In this document: positions 36,608 to 47,530 of the stretch, in pieces
How positions within the stretch are numbered: the stretch's first letter is position 1
Layout: every line of letters begins with the position of its first letter
Notes under the pieces: generated by a model
What the model was told of the DNA's origin: nothing
The model's database searches: none
What the model saw: only the letters and a program-made list of their open reading frames with translations
Assembly: GCA_947359465.1 (NCBI GenBank)
Contig: OX375874.1
Coordinates: 91,916,172 to 91,980,171, forward strand
Source of the DNA: Metellina segmentata
Lineage: Eukaryota > Arthropoda > Arachnida > Araneae > Tetragnathidae
Direction: 5' to 3'
DNA length: 64,000 nucleotides
Made by a program: the position numbers and the translations under genes

Positions 36608-36798
36608 GCCTAGCCCAGGGGTCGGCAACCTATTGAAACGGAAGAGCCAAAAGTTGCAATTTACAAAATTTCCCAGATTTAAAGAGCCACTAAAAATTTT
36701 CGTTTCGATATTATATTTTTGATTTTTGATTTAAAATAAACGGCTTTAAATACGGAATAATATTTATTCATTTAAAAACATAAATATACATAGTTACA

Positions 36799-38345
36799 TC
36801 AATGGGAGCATTGGCTTTGCATGCCTTTTGAAAGTTTGATTAAATCTGGCTTAGAACTTGTTGTTTTAAGTTTCAAGCACGACTCTAGCTTTTTATTTGT
36901 TAGTTGACTTCTAACTTTACTTTTTATTATATTCATGCAAGAGAACGCTTGCTCGCACGAATATGTCGACCCGAAGATCGTCAGCACTCCATATGCCAAC
37001 TTCTTCACCTCACTGTAGCATTCTGGAAGACTATTCCATGCGCCGAATATGAGGGCCTCAACTTGTGGAATTTCTTTTAGAGCTGTCCACTTGTGCTGTG
37101 CTATGTGCATTCATTTCTGGAACTCCCAACTTGCTCTTGAGTTCTGTGAACTTGCCACTCCACAAGTCTTTGGTTTTCAAATCTAGCAATTGCATTTGAA
37201 GCGATCCAGCATCAATTCAAAATGGCTCAATGTTGATCTCATTTGTATTTGTGTTGAGAGGATTTACTATGAACGCGAGAGTACTTTTGTTTGTTTTGAA
37301 TTGCTCGAATCTCTCAGCGAATCCATCCTTCATGTTTTTTAAAGATATGCTGAAGTAATTCGAGTCAATAGTTGCATTGGTCTCATCACGATATTGCTTC
37401 AGATTTTTTAAATGAAGTATTTTACCGCTCTCCATGTCTTCAACAAAAAATAAGTAATTTTTTTTTCGAAACCAACTACTTCTTCAAGCAAGGCGTAGGC
37501 TGGGTTGCCCTTTCCTTGCAGTTTTAGATTTAGTTCATTTAGTTTCATTGTGGTATCTACCATGAAGTTGAATTTTTGCAGCCATTTGTCTTCTTCCAGT
37601 TCGAGATGGTCAATGCTTTTTTTTCATTGAAGAATGTTTTTATTTCAATCAAGCACAAAGCAATACGTTACCTCTGGAAAGCCATCGCACTTTATTGTGC
37701 AGAAGTAGGTCAGAAAACTGGCTATCTATTTCTTCAAGGAAATCTTTAAACTGGCGATGGTAGAGTGCTTTTGCCAAGATGCTGTTAATAATCTTAATTA
37801 CCATGTTCATAACCTCAACTATTTCGGCCGGAAATGTTTGGGGCACATAGCGCTTCTTAATGAATTATGCAGTGAAACGTTAGAATTTCGTGGTTTATTT
37901 TTTTCTGAAGAGTTGATGTTACCTCTCTATGTATTCCTGTCATACTTCTGGCTCCATCAGTTGCAAAATAAACGATTTTATTTATATCGATTCCATTGTC
38001 TTCCAGGCATTTTTGCACAGTATTTTCTATATCTTCTCCACGAGTTTGCCCTGAGATCGGCAGCAATCCTAGCAGTTCTTCTTTTGGACCTTGGGACGAC
38101 ATATGCCCGACGTAAAGGGTAAGTTGTGTCGTGTCTTTTATGTCGCAAGACTCATCTTTAGCAAGTGATAAGGCAGAAGCCAGTTGCATGTCTTCCACTT
38201 GCATATGTGTTACATTTGAAGACATTTTAGCAGTTCTATCTTGTACTGTTTTAGCAGTAAATGGCAAATCTTTAATTTTTTTCATGATTTCTGCTTTGTT
38301 TTTAAAATTACAAAACAGTTCTTCAGATGCACTTATAAAACAATC
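36799..38345 (-). pseudogene. hAT transposase (SCAND3/GTF2IRD2-like group), broken
   Basis: The family order is preserved on the minus strand: [22 protein letters not shown] (from about 38345), [36 protein letters not shown], a DDE-core block [27 protein letters not shown], then HNKVRWLSRGNVL, AERFEQFKTNKSTLAFIVNP, and a dimerisation domain LTIFGSTYSCEQAFSCMN..KSKVRSQL ending near 36799. It is split into at least four frames by stops and indels (breaks near 37857, 37649 and 37217). The BED zinc finger expected at the N-terminus is not visible. The enzyme is not functional in this copy. Confidence 0.88.
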
Positions 38346-38507
38346 TTTGACGTACTCACCATCTCATCATCTAGACGTGTTGTCTAGACTCTAGACGGTG
38401 GCTGTTTGGGTGAGACGGAAATGAAATGCAACTGGCTGAAAGATAAACATGGTCACGGAGTCTCATCTCTAAGAACAAAACAACAGTTCAAATTTATCTC
38501 ATTACGG

Positions 38508-38660
38508 CAGGGCTCGAAATACCCGGGTGCACAGGTGCACTGTGCACATGAAAATAAAATTGTGCACCTATTTTTTCCCCGCTAGGCGCACCTGTGCACC
38601 TAATTTAAAAACTTAGGTGCACCTTGTGCACCTGTATTAAAAAATATATTTCGAGGCCTG
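38508..38660. mobile_element. hAT-type MITE rich in GTGCAC (copy 2, 153 bp), nested in the hAT
   Basis: The flanks are CATTACGG (38500-38507) and CATTACGT (38661-38668), a 7-of-8 match. The left end CAGGGCTCGAAATACCCGGG and right end CAGGCCTCGAAATA (reverse complement) are those of 10209-10792, but the interior is only about 120 bp. GTGCACCT/AGGTGCAC repeats make it almost entirely self-complementary. It lies inside the older hAT element, giving the order of insertion. Confidence 0.88.
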
Positions 38661-39017
38661 CATTACGTTCATGTTAAGCGTAGAGATTTGTAATTAACGA
38701 TTATGAAAATAGAAGCTATTGAGAAAATAGGTACTTAAAAATATATTTTCTTATTTTTTTAAAGGTTTCGATGATAAATTATTAATTTTTTCATATGGAA
38801 CTGGAGAGCCGTAACTTTTCATCAAAAGAGCCGCATGCGGCTCGCGAGCCGCAGGTTGCCGACCCCTGGCCTAGCCTATCGCCCATTTTTTAAGCAGCCT
38901 TAAGGACAGATCCCATCTGCTTCGCTGCAAAGCAATTCATGAAGAGCGAGAGAGCTTTTAAAATAATGATTCCAGTTTTTATTCCCTCATTAAAATTTTT
39001 TTTTCTGTTTTATTATA

Positions 39018-39276
39018 TCGCACACCGGGAAGAAAAGTGACACAAGTCAAAAAATAAAAATTTTGAGGTAATGTCATTGAAAAATATGTATCAGGTGCCC
39101 CAGAGTGTTATATTGCTATTCTATGGAATATAATAGAATTTAAAGACATAAATACTAACCTAAAATTTAAAAGAAGCTTATACTATTTCAATATAAGTAT
39201 TATAGTATACTTATATTGAAGATGTTTCTCAAATTCTACAATTTTGAGTTGTGTCACTTTTCTTGTAGGGGTGCGA
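39018..39276. mobile_element. TA-flanked foldback MITE (259 bp)
   Basis: TA lies at 39016-39017 and 39277-39278. The arms begin TCGCACACCGGGAAGAAAAG and (reverse complement of the right) TCGCACCCCTACAAGAAAAG, both continuing GTGACACAA.TCAAAA. A half-copy of the same arm is at 62804. The TA duplication suggests Tc1/mariner-type mobilisation. Confidence 0.75.
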
Positions 39277-39518
39277 TATGCAGAGCATGGCTGTGTTGCA
39301 TTCCTTCTGATGCTCTGGCTATTGGAAGTACCATAGAAAAGGGTGAATCGAAATAGTTTTGCAGAAAATGTCGTTGTGGCTTAGAAAATTACCCTGTTGA
39401 ATATAAATATTAAAAAAAGGTCAACTCTCTAATACGAATATCAAAATTAATTCCCCATTGAATTGAAAATTACGCAAACTGTGACACCAGGAAGTAATTT
39501 AAATGCACAGCTGATTAA

Positions 39519-39962
39519 GGCCCGGTGCACACATCTGATTGTTCAACCCCTGCGGCACCAAAGACCAACTATGCACACATTACCGTGAAATGACGCAAGT
39601 ACACATTTCGCGCCATTTGCGATAAATATTCCATCGAAGAAAACGTGTTTATTTCGCTTATTTGGTAAAAAAAAAGTATATTTTGAAACAAAATAGAGGT
39701 TACTGGATACAACCATTTATTAATTATTATTTATAATCCATTTATATACGAAAACAAAGTACATGAGACAGGAGAAGCGTGTGCGGCGAGCTGGGGCGCC
39801 GTGGGGAACTGCGGTACAAATTGCACGCAAGTTGGACGTGCGACGCTGCAGCAGCGCCTGAGGCATGTGTACACTACTCCATTGGATCTAATGTATTTCA
39901 GACCGCACTTGCGTTACGACTGCGGCGCCGCACGTTGAAAAACAGGATCTGTGAACCGGGCC
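39519..39962. mobile_element. PIF/Harbinger-like MITE (444 bp)
   Basis: TAA flanks both sides (39516-39518 and 39963-39965). The termini are GGCCCGGTGCACACA and GGCCCGGTTCACAGA. Subterminal GC-rich blocks contain GCGGCGCCGCA-type repeats and an AT-rich centre. No coding capacity. The 3-bp TAA duplication is typical of PIF/Harbinger. Confidence 0.7.
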
Positions 39963-39965
39963 TAA

Positions 39966-41064
39966 GGGTCTTCCCAGCATCACTGATAAGAGGAATCCAA
40001 ACTACAACACGTGATTGCAATATACGTTTCTGGTGTTTTGATTCGATTTCACCCAACCTCATACCTTTTTGAATCGATAATTATCTTTTTTATCATTTTC
40101 AGTTAATTTATTAAGAATTTTTAATAATATTTAGTAATTTTTTTAGGTAAATAGAAGCATTTCTTCTTTCTACCCTTCGATTTCGCAATCACCCATGCTC
40201 TCTTCTTCCAACGCTGATTCATCTCGTAACTGGTGAACAACTTTTGGGAAAACTCCCTGCACGCATCAAGGGCAGAAAATTTTTTCAATATTCATAGAAA
40301 TTGTATAAACTCTTTTATTTTGTTTCGTTGTTTGAACGAATTGTACAATCATAAGGTATTTTTATTGTAACTAACTTTATAATATTTTGTAGGTACTGTG
40401 TAGTACTCTTTGTTTTATTGTTTTAATATTTAAAAAATTGTAAACTCTTTTTGTTTTAATAATAAACTGTGTAAACGTGTCTTAAAACGTTTCTAGTGAT
40501 TTGGCAAAGCCAATTATTTTTTTTCTAAGACTGATAGTGTTTTTATTTTATTTATTATTGATGGTCCATTTTAAATGGTAGGTCCTACTCAAGAATGGAA
40601 TCTGTGTAAAGTTTAATAGAAAGAAAAGAAAAACAATTTTGTTTTTGCTAATTTTCCTTTTCTTTTTAAAATAAACATTTCATTAATGGTGTTTTAAGTT
40701 TTTTTTGGAAACCCTAAAAACGTTTTTTTAAAAGACAATAACTGGTTTTTGATCAACTAGCGAGAGATCAGAATTCAAGCAGAATAAAAAACAGGTGGCT
40801 GCTTCTATTAGTAGGGACATGATGATGGATAGAAGCAGAGCTTAAAAAAATCTTTTAGCCCTCACAGTCAATATTAAAAATTTTTGACAGTGAGGGTTTA
40901 TAGTATAGACCGCCACCGGATTTTTAAGGTATTAATCATAATTTTATAAGTGTACAAGAAAAAGGCTTGATATTGATGTGAAATTCAAAACTGCTTCCAT
41001 TCACTCGTTGCTACGGTGATATAACAAAAAAAAAAACCTTCAACATTGGCAATGCGGCTCTATA
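39966..41064. other. AT-rich stretch, nothing recognised
   Basis: A small inverted repeat, CCCTCACAGTCAAT..TTTGACAGTGAGGG, lies near 40859-40897. Otherwise nothing. Confidence 0.5.
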
Positions 41065-41066
41065 TA

Positions 41067-42566
41067 CAGGGTGGTCCCGAATTCATGGTACAAACTTTAA
41101 TGGTAGGTACAGGACATTGTAACAATGATTTATTGTATAGGAATGTATAGTCGCAAGTGACGCGGTGAGGCGAAAACAGGGGAAATAACGGCCGAAAGGA
41201 AAAACAAAGATTTTATTGAAAGCGTTGTTGACAAGTGTCATGTTTACAGTAATTGTTCAAAATTGCGTCCACCAGTATCGATACATGCTTGACAGCGTCG
41301 GTGGAGCGATTGGCGTACACGTTCAAAGATGCCTGGTATTTCACGCACACCTGCAGCAGCTACAGATAAGCGAGCGACGAGATCCTCATCTGAGTCAACT
41401 GGAGTCTCATAAACAAGATGCTTTAGATGTCCCCATAAAAAGTAATCGAGGCTCGATAAATCGGGAGATCGGGGTGGCCAAGGGACTGGTCCACCACGCC
41501 CAATCCATCGAGTACCAAACGTGGCATTCAGGTAATTCCGTACATCAATGCTGAAGTGTGCTGGCGCCCCATCGTGCTGAAACCACATGCGGTTACGAAT
41601 GGCGATCGGAACATCATGCAGCAGTTGTGGTAACACTTCTTTCAGAAAAATAAGATAGCTTCCGCCAGTGAGCCGCGTGGGTAGTAAGTAAGGGCCAATC
41701 AAAAAGTCGTTCACAATACCAGCCCACACATTAATACTGAAACGTTGTTGAAACGCATGTCGACGCGTTGCATGTGGATTATCGGTTGCCCACACATGGG
41801 AATTGTGCGCATTAAAGACACCCTCGCGTGAAAATGTCGCTTCATCTGTAAATAGCACATAATCTACGAAATCCGGCTGCAACGCACATTGCTGCATCAC
41901 CCACAGGCAGAAGTTCACGCGGCGAGGATTATCTGCCGGATTCAATGCTTGTACTTTCTGAAAATGGAAGGGGTGTAAGCGATTTTCGTTTAACACTCTG
42001 CATACAGTCTGATGACTCACACCTACGTCACGCGCAACAGTTCTTGTGCTTGACTCGGGTCTATCAGCCACAATGTTCAAGATGCTTTCTTCCAGCCTTG
42101 GAGTGCGTACAGCTCTTACTCGACCAGCGCCATGTCTGTTGACGTCGAACGCACCTGTTTCACAAAGTTGACGATGTAACCGTTGAAAAATTCTATGATC
42201 CGGCATTCGTCGATCAGGATACTCCGCGCGATACATTCGTAACGCAGCTCTGCCGTTACCATTTGCACGGCCGTACATGTAATGCATGTCTGCTTTTTCT
42301 GCATACGTAAAGTCACCCATCGTCTACGGCAGCACAATTGTGAATGGCGCTTTTCCCTACTGCGATGCATCATGTTCAACAGCGGCTAGACTACTGCTCT
42401 CTACCGGCAATGATACCAACCGATCACTCCATTTCTCTTTCCTTTTATTTCCCCTGTTTACGCCTCACCGCGTCACTTGCGACTATACATTCCTATACAA
42501 TAAATCATTGTTACAATGTCCTGTACCTACCATTAAAGTTTGTACCATGAATTCGGGACCACCCTG
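41067..42566 (-). mobile_element. Intact DD41D mariner, copy 2 (1500 bp)
   Basis: TA lies at 41065-41066 and 42567-42568. It has the same long inverted repeats and interior as 14186-15688. By eye the two differ at about six substitutions plus one 3-bp indel outside the gene (CATCTACTGCCC versus CTACTGCTC near the right repeat). The transposase is uninterrupted. Identity of about 99.5 percent over 1.5 kb points to recent movement. Confidence 0.97.
41244..42320 (-). CDS. Mariner transposase, DD41D type, 358 aa, intact
   Basis: It has the same domain layout as the copy at 14363-15439: two helix-turn-helix regions in residues 1-115, then Asp159, Asp250 and Asp292 with 41 residues between the last two. 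Only two residues differ: Gly64 in the linker between the helix-turn-helix motifs (Asp in the other) and Asn131 in ADNPRRV (Tyr in the other). Neither is catalytic. Start and stop are conserved. Both enzymes could act on either copy, and on deletion derivatives that retain the same ends. Expression cannot be judged from sequence. Confidence 0.95.
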   Translation of the reverse strand: MGDFTYAEKADMHYMYGRANGNGRAALRMYRAEYPDRRMPDHRIFQRLHRQLCETGAFDVNRHGAGRVRAVRTPRLEESILNIVADRPESSTRTVARDVGVSHQTVCRVLNENRLHPFHFQKVQALNPADNPRRVNFCLWVMQQCALQPDFVDYVLFTDEATFSREGVFNAHNSHVWATDNPHATRRHAFQQRFSINVWAGIVNDFLIGPYLLPTRLTGGSYLIFLKEVLPQLLHDVPIAIRNRMWFQHDGAPAHFSIDVRNYLNATFGTRWIGRGGPVPWPPRSPDLSSLDYFLWGHLKHLVYETPVDSDEDLVARLSVAAAGVREIPGIFERVRQSLHRRCQACIDTGGRNFEQLL

Positions 42567-42724
42567 TATAGAATGCAATGAACGTCATTCTTTGCGCTTA
42601 CTAAAGCAACAGGGAAAATTGATAATAATAACAAATAATTAGAAAGACAACATACTTAATATTAAAACGACGCAGGACCATGGAAGACCACTTGGAAGAG
42701 GAGCGGATCAGCAATGAAAGGGCT

Positions 42725-43592
42725 GAGAGTTCGTAACTGGATTCAAACATAGACCGTCTAATACGTGGGGCTGTTGCACGTTAAATTTGTGGCAGTCTCA
42801 TATACACTACCCACAATAATAGACCAGACGCGAGAGGATTTGCATAAATTCTGACTACTTGTTTATGGGTGTTTTTCGTGGTATGGCCTGGGACCATTGC
42901 ATGTTGCTCCTGGTCAATTGAACGCTGACGCCTGCATGAACATTTTGGACAATCAGGTTCTTCCTACGTTTTGGCAATTTTATGGAATGGACGAATGTTG
43001 CTTCCTGAGCGACAACGCTCCATGCCATGCTGCAGCCTCTGCAAGCAGTGGTATCAAGATATGGATGTAAAAAGGCTTCCCTGCCATGCTCACAGTCCCG
43101 ACCTAAGCCCCATAGGACATTCGTGGTACGAGTTAGAGCGACGCTTACAGACCAGGGAACCATGTCCGAAATCTACAGCTGCGCTGGCGACATTCTCGTA
43201 GCAGGAATGGACATAAATACTCATAGCTGTGTATCAAAACCTTGTTGAAAGTATGCCCATAAGGGTTGCTAGTGTGATTGCAGCACGTGGGGGACCATCC
43301 CCTTATTAAAGCATGTATTATTTCCCTTATACTATCACATCTTGCTGTCCGGTCCATTATTGTTGGATGGTGTATGTGGCGGTCTCATATATGTCCTCAC
43401 GGTGACGTGGTGTGAAAGTTTGGAGAGTGGGGTGCCAGCTTAAGTGTTGATCTTGTCGTCATCGGACAGTGGTTCAAAATTACTGGGTGTTGTCCTCGGT
43501 TCATTCCCTTTGGATTTGATCCCGGACGTCTCCAATAGTCTGTCATGTTACATACAGTGCGACCTAAATTCAACTATTAATCTACCCTCTTA
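42725..43592 (+). mobile_element. SINE family A, split by a Tc1-like insertion
   Basis: The 5' part (about 42725-42802) reads GAGAGTTCGTAACTGGATTC, GACCGTCTAATACGTG and GTTGCACGTTAA, matching the head-body region of the copy at 55172-55457. The 3' part (about 43375-43592) has GTCCTCACGG, GTGGTTCAAAATTACTGG, TTTGATCCCGGACGTC and CAGTGCGACCTAAATTCAAC. The Tc1 element 42805-43372 lies between. A 16-base sequence, GTGGCRGTCTCATATA, is present on both sides of the insertion. Confidence 0.75.
42805..43372 (+). mobile_element. Internally deleted Tc1-like element inside a SINE (568 bp)
   Basis: The ends are CACTACCCACAATAATAGAC at the left and CACCATCCAACAATAATGGA as the reverse complement of the right, with TA on each side. 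A broken transposase C-terminal half remains: GPWHVAPGQLNADACMNI, QVLPTFWQF, LSDNAPCHAAA (second Asp kept), then in another frame HSPDLSPIGHSWYELERRL, where the catalytic Glu of the usual SPDLNPIEHLWDELERRL block is Gly. The C-terminal QQEWTNINT segment follows. The N-terminal half is deleted. Confidence 0.8.
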
Positions 43593-43716
43593 TGTAGTGC
43601 ACTTTTAACTGTTACAACAATTCTATAATCATTCATTCAAGTTTGGTACAGTATTTATGTTCATATTTGGAGAAATACAATAACTAAGTTTATCCCAAAA
43701 CACTAATGTGTGTGAT

Positions 43717-43912
43717 TTAGTGTGATTGTGCTAGCAAACTATGGGTAATAGGCGACACAGGTTCGGTTCCACACTGGGTGTATTTCTCTTTTATACGTAA
43801 GACAAATCTTTTATTGCATGTGTTTGTCCATTGCTTAGCATTGCCTGTCTTGTGTTTGGCACTGTTTGGACGAATATGGCCCTTGAGCCATAAAAATCAA
43901 AACCTAACCGAA
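43717..43912 (+). mobile_element. SINE family D, copy 1
   Basis: A degenerate tRNA-like head (TTAGTGTGATTGTGCTAGCA, then box B-like AGGTTCGGTTCC) is followed by GGGTGTATTTCTCTTTTATA and a 3' part GGCACTGTTTGGACGAATAT, GGCCCTTGAGCCATAAAAAT. All segments are shared with 58868-59103. Borders are approximate. Confidence 0.65.
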
Positions 43913-43915
43913 GAC

Positions 43916-45490
43916 ATCAAATAATAGGAGTCTGTGGGCGGGAAAGTTAAGGAAATCCTTTGGTTTGACCTGATAAGATCCTTTGACTGATTAGAATTCC
44001 AGGTAAGCCTTTGATGTTAATTTACTCAGAATCAAGTGCAACTGGAAAACTCCAGTGACATCAAAGGAAACTGTTCAAAAACCCCGTTTTAAAGAATTCT
44101 TGTAATCAAAAGTTGGCAGATTGGAAACCAGGAATAATAAATTGTGTTCCAAGAAAATGGTAAAGTTTTGCACTACCTTTTCTTCTTTAAAGTTTCTAAG
44201 TGGAGATCTAACGGTTCGACAAATGTTATGTTATTAATTTCAACTCAACTTATTTTGGTATTTGAACTAGCCTGTTCTAGTCTAGTAAAGTTTTCGGAAA
44301 ATCCAACTAAGCCAGAAGCGTTGTCACGGATGCTTTTGCAACCCGCTTTATTTAACTACAATAAATTGATTTAATCCCGTTAGTCACTTCTTAGAAGTGC
44401 TAATAAAATTTCAGAAAACAATGATGTTTTTCATTCCTTTCTTTTTAGAAAAATATAGTCGTCTAGAAATTCTTTGTTTTTAAAGTGATCTTAATTGTAT
44501 TCTTTAAAAAGAAAAGTTGCGTTTGCTGTTTTAGAGTAAAAGGATATTAATAGACTACTGAAACAAATTTAAACATAAATGAGACAGGGGAATAAAATTG
44601 AAAGTTTGACACTTGTTTCTTTATTCAGCTCAAAAAGCAAATTTAGAAAAAAATTGACTAATTTAACATTGTAGTTTTCTCGATTAATTTATTCAGATGA
44701 AATTTACATGCTATATTGACTTGTGCAAAACCACTGATCACATTTTAAATATGGCGCCTGAGCAGATTAAAAAATTCACAGAATGTCAATTTTATTTGAA
44801 GTGCTTTCTGTTCACAATAACGAGTCTTCTACGACTCGCATTTTCAATCGCATAATGAACAAGCAAGAAAAAATTAGAACTATTTATTTTTGTTCTGGAA
44901 CTTAGTTAACGCTTACAAATTTGCACCAATCAGAAAAATTTATTACCTTCCATTTTGAAGACAAATCCTTGAAATTAAGCTTCGTGTTTGACTGTGGTTT
45001 TGTTGGCTAAGAGAACGCAAATATTTTTACAAATCAAGTTATTGGATAAACTCTAAAACAGAATTACAACAAATAAGGATGTTTATCAGAGAATACCCTC
45101 AAAACATTCGAACCGATCTTCAATACCGTATCAACCCTCACTGTCTGTCTCCTCCCTACGTTGTACCACCTACGTCCACTGCTACCACTTACAAGTGTAA
45201 CCCCACTGAGTGTAACTTGGTCACATATCGCTCTGATCACATGACACCTGAACTGTTTCCCCCATACAGTAAACTTGAGTTCAGGAGCAGAATATTACAT
45301 GTAAATTAGTCTTGATTTTACGCAGCTTTAGAACAAATATGTCAAATCACGACAAAAATAGATGCGCAGTTTCTTTGATTAGTTCGAGGAAAAGTGCATG
45401 GACAATATACAGGAATATTTATTCTTATTTAAACAAATTTTAGACGGTTTAATATTGGTTAGCACTAATACCAATCTTTAAGCATCATAG
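43916..45490. other. Stretch with nothing recognised
   Basis: The open frame at 45079-45309 is Pro/Thr-rich but has no splice sites or homologue that I recognise. Confidence 0.45.
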
Positions 45491-45492
45491 TA

Positions 45493-46300
45493 TACTCTAT
45501 AACAAAAAATTAACGCACTAAGAAGGTGCAGAATTACTGTGATGCCAGGCGCGATCAATTTGGAACGGCGCTGACTAGAGACCTATAGTCTTTAGTGACG
45601 AGTCCCGTTTCCAACTGTGTGCTGACGACAACCACAGACGGGTATGGATACGTCCAGGCCAGCGTGGGGATCCTGGTCATATTATTCCACGCTACACATG
45701 CCCGCAACAGAGTGTTATGGTCTGGGGTGCCATCTACTTTGATAGCCGACCCCCTTTGGTAGTAATTTCTGGCACACTTATAGCACAGCGGTACGTAGAC
45801 AACATTCTACGACCGATTGTGTTGCCGTTCCTTTTGAGACACCCCGGACTTACTTTTCAACAAGATAATGCCCGGCCTCACACGTCACGTGTTGCTATGA
45901 ATTGTCTTCAAGCTTTCCCAACAATTCCTTGGCCAGATAGGTCTCCTGATCTCTCTCCCATACAGCACATTTGAGACTTTATGGGAACGAGATTGCAACC
46001 ATCCCGGAATGTTGCCCATGTAGCCCGACAGTTGGAGACAATTTGGTAAGAAATTCCACAGGACACACTTCCAGGAACTTTTTCAGTCTATGACACGTCG
46101 GTAAACAGCTTGCATCCAGGCCAAAGGTGGACCAAAGCCTTATTGACTTTCTCACTTTGCAACGGTCAAACTCTGAAATAAATCATTCAATTGTTCTGAA
46201 ATTTTAATCGTTTGTTTTTTTATGTATGTTCACATCCACCAATCTTTTATCGGAATCGGACAACTCCTTCTCGGTGCGTCGATATTTTTGTTATAGAGTG
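45493..46300 (+). mobile_element. Tc1-like element, internally deleted (808 bp)
   Basis: The left end TACTCTATAACAAAAA and right end (reverse complement) CACTCTATAACAAAAA continue with similar ACGCAC...AAGAAGG / ACGCACCGAGAAGGAG segments. TA lies at 45491-45492; the right TA appears mutated to TT. The transposase starts at the first Asp block, so the DNA-binding domains are deleted. Confidence 0.8.
45590..46180 (+). pseudogene. Tc1-like transposase remnant, catalytic core
   Basis: In order: SDESRFQLCADDNHRRVW (first Asp), RPGQRGDPGHIIPRY, SVMVWGAIYFDSRPPLVVI, GTLIAQRYVDNILRPIVLPF, GLTFQQDNARPHTSRVAMNC (second Asp), WPDRSPDLSPIQHI then TGA. The third catalytic residue, normally Glu in SPIEHIWD, is Gln, and a stop follows two residues later. 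There are 32 residues between the second Asp and this site. The C-terminus continues in frame (GTRLQPSRNVAHVARQLETI) with one further stop. 45717-45974 is the longest uninterrupted piece. It is non-functional both by the Gln change and by the stop. Confidence 0.85.
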
Positions 46301-46302
46301 TT

Positions 46303-47439
46303 TAATGCTTAAAGATTTCGTTTATTTTTGAGTCTTCAACTATTCAATTAATTACTATCCTCGAATATATGAAACTAATATCACGACAAAAGTTGTTATT
46401 CTTTTACTGTGTTCATTTGTGTTAATTCAATTTTACAATCTACAGAATGATAGGTTTTCTTAACAAGCAAATAATTAAATTTAGTTTCAAAGAGTTTTTA
46501 GTGACAACCTATGCTAAATATATAAATATTCATTTTAAAAATCAGAATGGTTGTCATGTATATTTGAAAACAAATATTCAAATGAATGAATATAGACTTC
46601 AATGGATATGAATGAGCTATTTACAAGTATTTTCTTTCAAAATGAGATAAATTGTTGCATAAAAGACGCAACACACATTTCAACCACATTAACAGACGAT
46701 ATATTTATAAAGTAGATTAATGTAAGTGGTGCAAAATGGAAACAAGCATAAAATCATTACATTGATGAATAGTACTTATAGTTTCCCTTATATAAGTATT
46801 AATATTTCAATATAAATTAACAGGAAATTCCTATCGGATTAAAATGGTTAATTTTAAATTATATCTGCTCGATTTCGTTGCACCCCATATAACATAAAGA
46901 ATTTTTTGAAAAAATTACTTGTGAAGTACTTAGGTTTATTTTAGGAGATTAAAAGTTAATATTTGTACAATTTCTTAATACTTTCCTATAAAGGCACTGT
47001 TAGTTTTTAATAAAAAACCTTCTGATTTAATGCAGGTTATTTCAATTTACTTCAATTGGAATGCGTTTATAAAAAATATTATTTATTTCATTTTCATAAA
47101 GTTAAGTTATTTAGATTAGCTATTTATATTAATATTTCTATTTATTTCTCCTAATGCTTAAAAAATTAAATTCAAGTCAACCATTAATGGAGCGTCTGTA
47201 TGGACTTTTCTTTTACTATCTTTTATTTCCTTATTTTTTTACGTATGTCTTTTTTTTTTTACTATTTATTTTTCGATAACATGGGCATTGATATTCTTAG
47301 AAATATGTTTAGTTAGCGTTAAATGATAAGTGATAGTAAATTCTGACAAAAATATGTATGTTTTAGTTCATGGGGTTAATTCAACTTTTTATGACAAAAG
47401 TTCAGAGGATATATTAATAAATTTCACTTTAAGGTATTG
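46303..47439. other. AT-rich stretch, nothing recognised
   Basis: No homology or repeat array was seen. Confidence 0.5.
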
Positions 47440-47530
47440 TCCTTGGAACTTTCTCTTCGGGATTAAACCCGGACCGTTGTAAAACGAACATTGCATAGTT
47501 CCAGTGCGACGTAAATTTAACTACCTACAT
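47440..47530 (+). mobile_element. SINE family A, 3' tail fragment
   Basis: It contains TTGTCCTTGGAACTTTCTCT, GGGATTAAACCCGGACCG and CCAGTGCGACGTAAATTTAA ending CTACC, the family A terminus in direct orientation. Confidence 0.65.

Larger units (their letters stand above)
36616..38868 (-). mobile_element. Decayed hAT transposon with 8-bp target duplication (2253 bp)
   Basis: The duplication GCCTAGCC is perfect at 36608-36615 and 38869-38876. The termini are CAGGGGTCGGCAACCT at the left and CAGGGGTCGGCAACCT as the reverse complement of the right. Near the right end are repeated GCCGCATGCGGCTCGCGAGC-type motifs. The interior is a broken hAT transposase on the minus strand, plus a younger MITE at 38508-38660. 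Confidence 0.93.
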
